Made by a program: the position numbers and the translations under genes. The notes beneath the pieces are model-generated. The model searched no databases. It was not told the DNA's origin and saw nothing but the letters and a program-made list of their open reading frames with translations. Positions 1-8,334 of a stretch of DNA of 53,321 nt are shown in pieces. This DNA comes from Kandleria vitulina DSM 20405 (lineage in GTDB: Bacteria; Bacillota_I; Bacilli_A; Erysipelotrichales; Coprobacillaceae). How positions within the stretch are numbered: the first letter of the stretch is position 1; every line of letters begins with the position of its first letter. The DNA is taken from NCBI RefSeq assembly GCF_000702065.1, contig NZ_JNKN01000012.1:1-53321 (forward strand), written 5' to 3'.

Positions 1-240
1 CAGAGGGCAATATAAAACCGCAAGCGGGAAAATAATCAATGCGGATGTTAATGGCGCATTGAACATCATGCGTAAAAGTAGCGTTGTGGATGTTAACATC
101 CTATACGGTAGAGGCGAAGTGGACACGCCTGTAAGAATAAGGATTGCCTGACTTGTCGGGTGGAAACTTAAATATCAAACTTCTTAAATAGAACCGTCAG
201 GTTCTTAGAAGCCACCTACCTTTAGGTGGGTGGTAGTTCA
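1..240 (+). mobile_element. IS200/IS605-type element, right-hand end only
   Basis: The segment holds the 3' end of a tnpB gene followed by a GC-rich hairpin near the right boundary (CCACCTACC at 212-220, loop TTTA, GGTGGGTGG at 225-233). The hairpin is followed by TAGTTCA, a layout typical of IS200/IS605 right ends, which TnpA recognises as a folded single strand. The boundary is put at about 240-241 from this pattern and may be off by a few bases. The rest of the element lies outside the window. The element ends ten bases before the -10 box of the next gene, so its insertion has replaced the -35 region. Confidence 0.8.
2..151 (+). CDS. tnpB: RNA-guided nuclease TnpB (OrfB), C-terminal fragment
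   Basis: Only the last 49 codons are in the window. The translated piece contains NADVNGALNIMRK, the third RuvC motif of TnpB proteins, whose Asp is one of the three catalytic acidic residues. It then runs through a short tail to TGA at 149-151. TnpB is the RNA-guided endonuclease of IS200/IS605 transposons and an ancestor of Cas12. The tail after the motif shows no frameshift, so the 3' end is intact. Whether the full gene is functional cannot be judged from this piece. Confidence 0.85.
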   Translation, partial: RGQYKTASGKIINADVNGALNIMRKSSVVDVNILYGRGEVDTPVRIRIA

Positions 241-256
241 CTTCTTGTGCTATAAT
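100..256 (+). ncRNA. Probable omega RNA (reRNA) of TnpB with its guide
   Basis: In studied IS200/IS605 elements the guide RNA of TnpB overlaps the end of tnpB, continues through the right-end hairpin, and uses the first roughly 16 bases of flanking host DNA as guide. The same layout exists here: tnpB tail to 151, non-coding stretch 152-210, hairpin 212-233, element end near 240. The predicted guide would be about 241-256. The 5' limit is arbitrary. This is inferred from family knowledge; no promoter or processing site can be read directly. Confidence 0.4.
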
Positions 257-272
257 GCAAAAGAAATGGAGG
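251..272 (+). promoter_or_regulatory. Promoter -10 and ribosome site of pth2 at the IS junction
   Basis: TATAAT at 251-256 and GGAGG at 268-272 precede the ATG at 281. The position where a -35 box is expected (about 228-233) lies in the right-end hairpin of the IS and has no TTGACA-like sequence. Pth2 expression may therefore depend on the bare -10 or on read-through from the element. Confidence 0.55.
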
Positions 273-280
273 ATGATCTT

Positions 281-697
281 ATGTATGAATCAAAACAAAT
301 GATTATCATGAGAAGAGATCTCAAGATGAGAAAAGGCAAGATTGCAGCACAGGCGTCACATGCGAGTGTAGAGGCAGTGCTTATGGCCTTAAAAAAAGAA
401 AACAGATTTAATCAGCTCGTCAACGATGATGACTATATGACAATAGAAAGTGAAGATATGACACCACTTACACAATGGTTCAAAAAAGGCGTTGCGAAAG
501 TCTGCGTCTATGTAGATAGTGAAGAAGAACTACTGGCATTGCATCATAAAGCAAAAGAACTAGGTTTTATTTCTTCATTGATTCAGGATGCAGGATATAC
601 TGAGTTCCATGGTGAACCAACATATACATGTATGGCACTTGAACCTTTATATATTGAAGATGCCAACAAGATAACAGGAGATTTACCATTGTATTAG
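281..697 (+). CDS. Peptidyl-tRNA hydrolase, Pth2 type
   Basis: Pth2 enzymes (PF01981) cleave the ester bond of peptidyl-tRNAs dropped by ribosomes. The 138-residue protein has the family N-terminal signature: RRDL at 11-14, then RKGKIAAQASHAS at about 17-29, and ends in the usual region near GLPLY-type sequences. The start at 281 is chosen over an in-frame GTG at 230 because the latter lies inside the IS end, while GGAGG at 268-272 is correctly spaced from 281. Pth2 is standard in archaea and eukaryotes and patchy in bacteria. The bacterial-type Pth is also present at 43196. The next gene starts eight bases after the stop, so they form an operon. Confidence 0.85.
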   Translation: MYESKQMIIMRRDLKMRKGKIAAQASHASVEAVLMALKKENRFNQLVNDDDYMTIESEDMTPLTQWFKKGVAKVCVYVDSEEELLALHHKAKELGFISSLIQDAGYTEFHGEPTYTCMALEPLYIEDANKITGDLPLY

Positions 698-705
698 GAG
701 CAGTT

Positions 706-1464
706 ATGAAGAATTATCACACACACACTTATCGCTGTAAGCATGCGATTGGCAAAGAAGAAGACTATATCAAGAATGCTATTAAGGCGGGGTATACAGA
801 ATTAGGTTTCTCTGATCATGCCCCATGGCATTATGAGTCATCATTTCATCCTACGATGCGTATGGAAGAAGATGAAATCGAAGGATATGTACAAACAATA
901 AGAGCTTTAAAAGAGAAATATGAAGATCAAATTTCTATTAAAATCGGTTTTGAATGTGAATACTTCGAAGATAAGATGGACTGGATGAGAGATATTATCA
1001 AGAAATATGGTCTTGATTACCTCATTTTAGGAAACCATTATGATGAAAGTGATGAATATGGCGAATACTACGGTTTTCCAGATAAAGATCTAGAAACAGT
1101 CAAGAAATATGTTTCACAGGTTATCAAAGGAATGGAAACTGGGTTATTTAGCTATGTTGCTCATCCTGATGTTATCGCGTATGATCAAAAAGATCCTCGT
1201 CATCTTGCTGAGATGGAGAAGATCTGTATAAAAGCAAAAGAACTCGATATCCCACTAGAATTCAATCTGCTTGGATTTAAGACAGGAAGAGATTATCCAA
1301 GTGTGCCTTTCTTTGCATTATGTAAGAAACATAATAATCGTATTATCATTGGTACTGATGCACATGAACCATCTGCATTAGATGATAATAGAACATATGA
1401 TGAAGCATGTTATGTCATTAATAAATTAGGTCTAGAAAAGACAGAAGAAATCCGTTTTTTGTAA
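706..1464 (+). CDS. PHP-domain phosphatase, histidinol-phosphatase-like (HisK/HisJ family)
   Basis: The 252-residue protein has PHP metal-site motifs in order: HTH at 5-7, H13, SDH at 36-38, ECEYF near 83, GNHYD near 109, AHPD near 152 and GTDAH near 217. This family includes the histidinol-phosphatase of the histidine pathway, which acts on L-histidinol phosphate. No other his gene is nearby, so the true substrate could be a different phosphomonoester. Its GGAG ribosome site overlaps the stop of pth2, indicating co-translation. Its stop codon lies in the loop of a terminator hairpin. Confidence 0.75.
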   Translation: MKNYHTHTYRCKHAIGKEEDYIKNAIKAGYTELGFSDHAPWHYESSFHPTMRMEEDEIEGYVQTIRALKEKYEDQISIKIGFECEYFEDKMDWMRDIIKKYGLDYLILGNHYDESDEYGEYYGFPDKDLETVKKYVSQVIKGMETGLFSYVAHPDVIAYDQKDPRHLAEMEKICIKAKELDIPLEFNLLGFKTGRDYPSVPFFALCKKHNNRIIIGTDAHEPSALDDNRTYDEACYVINKLGLEKTEEIRFL

Positions 1465-1478
1465 TAACGGATTTTTTT
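1448..1478 (+). terminator. Intrinsic terminator overlapping the phosphatase stop codon
   Basis: Arms AAATCCGTT (1448-1456) and AACGGATTT (1466-1474) are followed by a T run to 1478. The TAA stop at 1462-1464 is in the loop. Confidence 0.85.
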
Positions 1479-1529
1479 CATGTAGAGTTCACATAGTTAC
1501 TTTATTGTGAAAAGCAAGCGTATTCATGT

Positions 1530-1548
1530 TATAATCAGTCTAGAGGTG
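1530..1548 (+). promoter_or_regulatory. Promoter with very short leader
   Basis: TATAAT at 1530-1535 is followed by the ribosome site AGAGGTG at 1542-1548. A TTGTGA at 1505-1510 is a possible -35 but with a 19-base spacer. Transcription would begin about 12 bases before the ATG at 1554. Confidence 0.5.
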
Positions 1549-1553
1549 CTAAT

Positions 1554-1796
1554 ATGGAATATAATATTGATAAAGAGCCGTTTTTTGAGGATAGTCTTGC
1601 AATCGTTAAAGATGTATTTAAAGATCAGCTTTACGATTTAAGTGAACAGGATTTCCGTGAACTAACGATTGAAATAATGGATACGTGTCTATTGGCAGGA
1701 GGAGATTACGATAGTGAAAATATTCGTTTCTATGCCAATGAGTATATCAAGAAGAATTTTTACCATCGCTTCAAGAAAGCGAGAGGTGCATTTTAA
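1554..1796 (+). CDS. Small hypothetical protein, first gene of an unrecognised trio
   Basis: I do not recognise this 80-residue protein. It is acidic in its first two thirds (about residues 8-60) and ends in a basic stretch KKNFYHRFKKARGAF. It has no signal peptide or membrane segment and is predicted to be helical. The start follows AGAGGTG at 1542-1548. The next gene begins 11 bases after the stop with its own ribosome site, so the genes at 1554, 1808 and 3028 look co-transcribed. The acidic body plus basic tail could suit a small partner or regulatory protein, but no function is claimed. Confidence 0.65.
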   Translation: MEYNIDKEPFFEDSLAIVKDVFKDQLYDLSEQDFRELTIEIMDTCLLAGGDYDSENIRFYANEYIKKNFYHRFKKARGAF

Positions 1797-1807
1797 GGAA
1801 GGTTGCT

Positions 1808-3031
1808 ATGCCAGTAAATACGAATGTAATAAAAAAATATATCGAAGATCATGAGAGCTCTTATGAGGGACGCTATAAGTATTTATGCGGCTATCGTACG
1901 GGTGAACATGAGTATAAATGTCATTACTACATGTTGGATGCTAACTTCAGAAAGATTGACATTTTCGTAGATATTGCCTGTGAGAAAGAAGTAAAAGCTC
2001 ATTTTACTGAAAACTTGAATGAACAGGAAAAGCAGCATATTATCAATGATTCATTAAAACATATCTTACATAATGAATCTTATCCTAAATTGTTGCACTA
2101 CTCACTCTATGAAAACTATATTGATGGAGAACAGTGCTTTGAAGTCTTCATGGCCCCAATTGATTATGTAAATGTCTATGAGTATATGAAATACCATAAT
2201 GGCATTTCCCAGAAGACAGTGGATGATTTCTATAAGATCTTCATTCCAGCATTAAGAAAGCTAAGAGAACGTCGACGTTATGATGCTTATCTTGAAACAA
2301 TGAATCTTCTTTTAGAAAATATTCTTTATGAACATGAATGGATTTCACCAGCATCAAAGTATCTGAATACAGAATATCAGTACCATCTTTACTACATCAG
2401 AGAAATTATACGTAAAGTATGTGAACATGTAGGAGAATTCTACAAGTATGCAAAAGAACGTTTCTTGGACATTGTTGAAAAACTTTGTCGTAATGAACGT
2501 TTTACATTCTGTATCATGACAGATTTTGGGGCATTGGCTTTATCTGAATCAGTGATGGTCGTCAATGATCTTATTGTTCAGTTAAAGAAGACTTTTGTCC
2601 TCTATGATGTAAATGATGATCACAATAAAGATGCAAACCTTGTATTCTCATATTTGTATTACATCTTCAAGAATGATGTAGAAAACTACCACGGTGTTGT
2701 AAGAAATGTATTTAGAATCATTATGAACAACATGATGACATTAGCTGATTCTGATTTAGATTTAGCATTAGGAAATGCACTTCTTAAAACAGAAGGGTAT
2801 GAAGTTTTAATCGATGTGTTCCACACAGACTTTAATACATTTATTTTCACATGTTTCCCTATTTCCTCATTCCCTCAAGAAATGAGACCAAGAGTAAAAG
2901 CTGAGCTGATCGGTGCTATCAAGTTCTTTGCGGGACGTATGGAAAATGAGAAATTTAGACAGTCTTCATTTGAACAGATTGTTAATATTAATAGATTACT
3001 ATTGGATAACTTTGGAGAGTGGTATAGATGA
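1808..3031 (+). CDS. Hypothetical cytosolic protein, 407 residues, helical
   Basis: No family is recognised. The protein has no signal peptide or clear membrane span and is rich in Tyr, Glu and Lys. The first 130 residues look alpha/beta (YLCGYRTGEHEYKCHYYMLDANFRKIDIFVDI); the rest appears mostly helical, with long runs such as KLRERRRYDAYLETMNLLL. AAGGAAGG before the ATG gives a good ribosome site. It overlaps the following alpha/beta-hydrolase gene by four bases (ATGA at 3028-3031), so the two products are probably made at similar levels and may act together. Confidence 0.7.
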   Translation: MPVNTNVIKKYIEDHESSYEGRYKYLCGYRTGEHEYKCHYYMLDANFRKIDIFVDIACEKEVKAHFTENLNEQEKQHIINDSLKHILHNESYPKLLHYSLYENYIDGEQCFEVFMAPIDYVNVYEYMKYHNGISQKTVDDFYKIFIPALRKLRERRRYDAYLETMNLLLENILYEHEWISPASKYLNTEYQYHLYYIREIIRKVCEHVGEFYKYAKERFLDIVEKLCRNERFTFCIMTDFGALALSESVMVVNDLIVQLKKTFVLYDVNDDHNKDANLVFSYLYYIFKNDVENYHGVVRNVFRIIMNNMMTLADSDLDLALGNALLKTEGYEVLIDVFHTDFNTFIFTCFPISSFPQEMRPRVKAELIGAIKFFAGRMENEKFRQSSFEQIVNINRLLLDNFGEWYR

Positions 3032-3909
3032 AAAACAAGAAATGGCTAGTTGGCGGTGTCGTTGCTGGAGCATTTGCAAGCGTAGCAGCAATGTATAAGG
3101 CAACAAGTGAATTTGCAAAAGATATGCTTTATAGAAATGAAATTGATCGAACTGATCTTGATGTGCTTGATGTAGAAGAAATGCAATTAAAAAATGAAGA
3201 AGGCATGGTTCTATATGGTTATCTTATTAAACATAATCACGCTGATAGAACACTGATTATGTTACATGAAATAAAAGAGAATGCTTCTTCACTTATTGAA
3301 TGTGCTCAGCATTTCGAAAAAATGCTGCCAGAAACAAATATTGTCTTATTGGATAGTGAAAGTCATGGCATGAGCGATGGCTATCTTAGAAGCTTTGGTG
3401 AAAAGGATGCCAAGAATCTGATCTTGTGGAATCGTTTCTTATTAAAGAAACTAGGTTCACAGCAGCGCTTTATCCTTTATGGCAAGAACCTTGGTGCTAA
3501 TGCGATCTTGCGTGCAAGTGCAACTCGTGAATTACAGAATGTTAGTGCCATCGTAAGCGATGGTGCATGTGATAATGTATCTCACTATTTAACTGATCTT
3601 CTTTTTAAGAAGTATAAGATCAATAGCAAATTTTCTGCTCCTATTTTAAGAAGAGTCATCAAGCAGGAATCAGGATTGGATATCAAGCGTCTTGATGCTG
3701 TTGAAGATGTAAAGAACAATACTATTCCAACTATCTTTATTCATTCTAAGAATGAAAAGAATGTTAATTTTAAGCGCGTATTCGATCTTTACAACAACAA
3801 TGCTTCAGATGCATCATTGTTCCCTATCAAAGAAAATCATTTCTATGAAATGAATCAGGATGAAAGCTATTCTAATTTATTAAAAGATTTTCTTGCTAAA
3901 CATATTTAG
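3028..3909 (+). CDS. Alpha/beta-hydrolase fold protein lacking the nucleophile serine
   Basis: The 293-residue protein begins with a hydrophobic, Ala/Gly-rich segment (about residues 4-22) that may anchor it in the membrane. The rest resembles membrane-anchored alpha/beta hydrolases of the YqkD type. DSESHGMSDG near 111-120 matches the conserved D-x-x-x-HG-x-S-x-G turn. The nucleophile elbow, normally GxSxG, reads G-K-N-L-G at 152-156, with Asn154 in place of Ser. The usual acid region reads HSKNEKN (239-245) without an Asp, while a histidine (H271) remains. It is probably catalytically dead or uses unusual chemistry. It is translationally coupled to the gene before it. Confidence 0.7.
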   Translation: MKNKKWLVGGVVAGAFASVAAMYKATSEFAKDMLYRNEIDRTDLDVLDVEEMQLKNEEGMVLYGYLIKHNHADRTLIMLHEIKENASSLIECAQHFEKMLPETNIVLLDSESHGMSDGYLRSFGEKDAKNLILWNRFLLKKLGSQQRFILYGKNLGANAILRASATRELQNVSAIVSDGACDNVSHYLTDLLFKKYKINSKFSAPILRRVIKQESGLDIKRLDAVEDVKNNTIPTIFIHSKNEKNVNFKRVFDLYNNNASDASLFPIKENHFYEMNQDESYSNLLKDFLAKHI

Positions 3910-5365
<1,456 letters not shown>

Positions 5366-5367
<2 letters not shown>

Positions 5368-5388
5368 TGCCAGTGCAAAACTGGCATT
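5366..5388 (+). terminator. Perfect hairpin between the GH1 gene and queT
   Basis: Arms AATGCCAGT (5366-5374) and ACTGGCATT (5380-5388) surround a GCAAA loop and are followed by a weak T run (ATCTTTT). It may be a leaky terminator or an RNA-processing element. It does not match the preQ1 riboswitch consensus sometimes found before queT. Confidence 0.5.
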
Positions 5389-5409
5389 ATCTTTTGGAAG
5401 GTGATAATT

Positions 5410-5886
5410 ATGGATAGTAAAGTAAAGACAATAGCATTTAATGCGATTATTGCAGCAATATACGCAGTAATGACATTAGCTATTTCACCAATCGCATATG
5501 GTGCAGTTCAGTTGAGAGTATCAGAAATCATTATCTTTTTAGCTTTTTACAATAAAAAGTACATCCCAGGATTAGTACTAGGATGCATAATAGCTAACTT
5601 ATTCTCACCACTTGGATTATGGGATGTATGCTTTGGTACAGTTGCAACAATTTTAACATTATTGGCGATGAACGCCCTATCAAATCGTTATCTTGCAGCT
5701 ATTGCAGGAGGCGTATTCAACGGCATTATCGTTGGCGCAGAATTAACAATATTATTTAAAGAGTTACCATTATTCTTAAATATCTTCTATGTATTTGCAG
5801 GTGAATTTGCGATCTTGCTTATCGGTGCATTCATCTTTGGCATGATAGAAAAAAATAAGGTTCTTATGGAACAGCTTGAGCTATAA
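5410..5886 (+). CDS. queT: QueT family transporter, probable queuosine-precursor uptake
   Basis: The 158-residue integral membrane protein matches QueT (PF06177), the S component of ECF-type transporters thought to import queuosine precursors. Features are an N-terminal helix (about 8-28), the conserved region YGAVQLRVSEIIIFLAFYNKKYIPGL, the segment IIANLFSPLGLWDVCFGT, and further helices to residue 150. The ATG at 5410 is preferred over the GTG at 5401 because GGAAGG (5396-5401) is spaced correctly for 5410. The ECF energising module and que genes are not in the window. Confidence 0.85.
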   Translation: MDSKVKTIAFNAIIAAIYAVMTLAISPIAYGAVQLRVSEIIIFLAFYNKKYIPGLVLGCIIANLFSPLGLWDVCFGTVATILTLLAMNALSNRYLAAIAGGVFNGIIVGAELTILFKELPLFLNIFYVFAGEFAILLIGAFIFGMIEKNKVLMEQLEL

Positions 5887-5912
5887 AAAAAGGAGACTTA
5901 TGTCTCCTTTTA
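5887..5912. terminator. Bidirectional terminator between queT and pepP
   Basis: AAAAAGGAGAC and GTCTCCTTTT form a stem with a TTAT loop, serving the two convergent genes. The reverse-strand stop codon overlaps the right edge. Confidence 0.85.
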
Positions 5913-7652
5913 AATTGCTTTAGTAGCTTCTTTTAGCCAAGCTCTTTCATCTTCATTTAAGAAGGAATGAAGCGTATCATAGACTTTCTTATGATAATCA
6001 TTAAGCCATGTTCTCTGTTTTGGTGAAAGAAGGGATACATCTACACCATCTAGATCAATAGGAACCAATGTCAATGGCTTAAATGAAAGGAACTGTCCAT
6101 ATTCAGTTTCTTCATCTTTAACACAAAGAAGAAGATTCTCATGTCTAATACCATAAGCATCAGGTTTATAGTATCCAGGTTCATCACTTGTGATCATTCC
6201 TGGTTCAATTGTAGTAGGTTCTTCATCATAAGGACGAATACCCTGTGGACCTTCATGTACATTAAGGAAATGACCAACACCATGACCAGTACCATGTCTA
6301 AAGTCCATACCATATTCCCATAATGGAGCTCTTGCGACAGTATCAATGTTAATACCAGTCATACCATGTGGGAACTTTAGATTCATTAAGTTCAAGAAGC
6401 ACTTCAATACAAGAGTGAAATCTCTTCTTTCATCTTCACTTAATTCCCCAAGAACAAATGTTCTTGTGATATCAGTTGTTCCATCAAGATACTGTCCGCC
6501 AGAGTCAATCATCAGCATACCTTTATTGTAGACTCTAGCACAATGATCGCTAGTAGCATGATAATGAATGATGGCACCATTTTCCTTGTATGCACAAATA
6601 GTATCAAAAGAAGGTTCAAGATATAATGACTGCTTCTTTCTAAATGATTCAAGCTTATCCGCAATGCTGACTTCAGTATCTTCATCAGTCATCTTGTGAT
6701 GCTTAAGCCAATACATAAATTGTGTAACAGCGACACCATCCTTGATATGTGCATGAGTTGTATTCTTAATTTCAGTATCATTCTTAATACATTTAAAATA
6801 CTGTGTAGGATTCTCAGAATCATACATTTCACATGAAATGGAAGCATAAAGCTTATAGTTGATGGCACTTAAATCTACAAGAAGCTGTCCTTCCAATAGA
6901 CTAACATCATGATAGATTTCATCATAATCTTTGATAGTGACACCTTTAGCATTATAGAATGTTTCCATATCATCATCGTAAGCTTCTCTTTGAAGATAAA
7001 GTGTTGCCTGATCATCTTCAATAAGCGCAAAAGATAAGACCACAGGAGAACATGCAATATCATGTCCACGAATATTAAATAACCAGCAAATATCATCTAG
7101 TGATGCAATCAAATGTGATGTAGTCCCCACATTTGCCATATAGTCTCTTAATAAAGAAAGCTTCTCTTTCACATCAGTACCATGATAAGCATCATCATAG
7201 TAGAAGGCTTTTTCATGAGAACGTTCTGGACGATTTTCCCAGATAAAAGTCATGTCTGTATCTACTAGTTCAATATTCATTTCTTCTTCAAGATCAATAA
7301 GGAAAGAGGCATTCATAACCTGTCCATCAAATCCTAGACGATCTCCAGTACGAAGATGTGAAACAAGAAAATCATGAATAGTAGGAACATTAGGCTGTCT
7401 CATTTTCATGAGTTTCACATTCTCAGGAAGTTCCTGTTCTGCCTGAATAAAATAACGCCCATCAGTCCATAGATAAGCATCTTCCTGTCCCACTAAAAGA
7501 GTACCGGCTGAACCAGTAAAGTGGGATAAGTATTTTCTGAATTGATAATAATCGCCAACCATTTCACTCTGATGATCATCATCAGTAGGAACAATGTAAT
7601 AAGCGATATTATTTTTCTTTAGTTGTTCTTGTAAAGCTATAATTTCTTTCAT
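5910..7652 (-). CDS. Aminopeptidase P family metallopeptidase (Xaa-Pro aminopeptidase)
   Basis: The 580-residue enzyme removes N-terminal residues preceding proline from peptides. Two creatinase-like N-terminal domains (to about residue 310) precede the pita-bread catalytic domain. Metal ligands are visible in order: Asp in MLMIDSGGQ, Asp in GTTDITRTF, His in GTGHGVGHFLNVHEG, Glu in TSDEPGYY and Glu in IRHENLL. The C-terminal FKPLTLVPIDL segment is typical of the long, eukaryote-like form (about 590 residues). ATG at 7652 is chosen over an upstream GTG at 7661, because the GTG lies within the ribosome site AGGTG. Confidence 0.92.
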   Translation of the reverse strand: MKEIIALQEQLKKNNIAYYIVPTDDDHQSEMVGDYYQFRKYLSHFTGSAGTLLVGQEDAYLWTDGRYFIQAEQELPENVKLMKMRQPNVPTIHDFLVSHLRTGDRLGFDGQVMNASFLIDLEEEMNIELVDTDMTFIWENRPERSHEKAFYYDDAYHGTDVKEKLSLLRDYMANVGTTSHLIASLDDICWLFNIRGHDIACSPVVLSFALIEDDQATLYLQREAYDDDMETFYNAKGVTIKDYDEIYHDVSLLEGQLLVDLSAINYKLYASISCEMYDSENPTQYFKCIKNDTEIKNTTHAHIKDGVAVTQFMYWLKHHKMTDEDTEVSIADKLESFRKKQSLYLEPSFDTICAYKENGAIIHYHATSDHCARVYNKGMLMIDSGGQYLDGTTDITRTFVLGELSEDERRDFTLVLKCFLNLMNLKFPHGMTGINIDTVARAPLWEYGMDFRHGTGHGVGHFLNVHEGPQGIRPYDEEPTTIEPGMITSDEPGYYKPDAYGIRHENLLLCVKDEETEYGQFLSFKPLTLVPIDLDGVDVSLLSPKQRTWLNDYHKKVYDTLHSFLNEDERAWLKEATKAI

Positions 7653-7668
7653 TTTAATCACCTAGCTT

Positions 7669-7711
7669 ATTATAACACAATAGAGACATAGTGTATCAAT
7701 TTTGATATAAT
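7669..7711. promoter_or_regulatory. Divergent promoters for pepP and the EIIB-like gene
   Basis: A reverse-strand TATAAT (7669-7674) serves the aminopeptidase gene, and a forward TATAAT (7706-7711) serves the gene at 7730. The forward -10 is preceded at 17 bases by GAGACA (7683-7688). The two promoters share under 50 bases, so they may interfere with each other. Confidence 0.5.
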
Positions 7712-7729
7712 ACAAAAAGAGGTTATTAT

Positions 7730-8308
7730 ATGAAAGCAAACATTGATATCTTTAAGAAGTGGATGCATTATCAGATTATCAGCAATGCATTGTGGCAATA
7801 TGAAGAATATGACAATAAAATAGTGATCACATATCATGACTGCAAAGCAGAAATACATGTTTATGGTGATATCATTGAAGAAAGCATCAAGAAGAACGAA
7901 GAAAACATCTTTTATCTCTTTTATTCTTTTAATGATTATGCCCATGGTAAAAAGATGTTTAATGTCTTCATTGAATACTTATCCCATCAGAAACAAAAGA
8001 AGACACATAAAATTCTTCTTTCATGTAGTGGTGGTATGACAACAAGCTTCTTCAAGACAAGAATGATGGAATACTTGTCATTAAGACATCTTCATTATGA
8101 AATAGATGCAGCGGCAGTAGAAGATATTGACTATATCGCCGATCAGTATGATTTGATTCTTATTGCCCCACAGGTAAGATATTCACTTTCACATATAAAA
8201 CAGATCGCACCGCAGTGTCATGTTGAACCAATAGACCCAACGGTGTTTGCCTCGTACAATTGTACCAAATTATATGAACAGATTGCGGCTTTTTATAAAA
8301 TGAAGTAA
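7730..8308 (+). CDS. Orphan PTS EIIB-like protein with N-terminal extra domain (copy 1)
   Basis: The C-terminal half (about residues 92-190) resembles the lactose/cellobiose class of PTS EIIB domains: KILLSCSGGMTTSFF holds the P-loop with the phosphorylatable Cys, and LILIAPQVRYSL matches the strand and loop after it. The first 90 residues form an unrecognised acidic domain not found in transport EIIBs. No EIIA or EIIC gene is adjacent. A second protein of the same layout lies at 17429. The architecture suggests a phosphorylation sensor or regulator rather than a permease subunit; this is inference. Confidence 0.65.
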   Translation: MKANIDIFKKWMHYQIISNALWQYEEYDNKIVITYHDCKAEIHVYGDIIEESIKKNEENIFYLFYSFNDYAHGKKMFNVFIEYLSHQKQKKTHKILLSCSGGMTTSFFKTRMMEYLSLRHLHYEIDAAAVEDIDYIADQYDLILIAPQVRYSLSHIKQIAPQCHVEPIDPTVFASYNCTKLYEQIAAFYKMK

Positions 8309-8322
8309 TCTGTTCATTTTCT
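8276..8322 (+). terminator. Weak hairpin at the end of the EIIB-like gene
   Basis: TGAACAGATT (8276-8285) pairs perfectly with AATCTGTTCA (8308-8317) across a 22-base loop containing the stop codon, followed by TTTTC. The long loop and short T run make termination uncertain; the PAP2 gene follows at once. Confidence 0.4.
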
Positions 8323-8334
8323 TAGGAGGAAAGT

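Noticed and set aside
230-280. In-frame GTG extension of the Pth2 gene into the IS end
   Set aside because: The extension is IS sequence and lacks a ribosome site, while GGAGG fits ATG 281 and the family N-terminus starts there.
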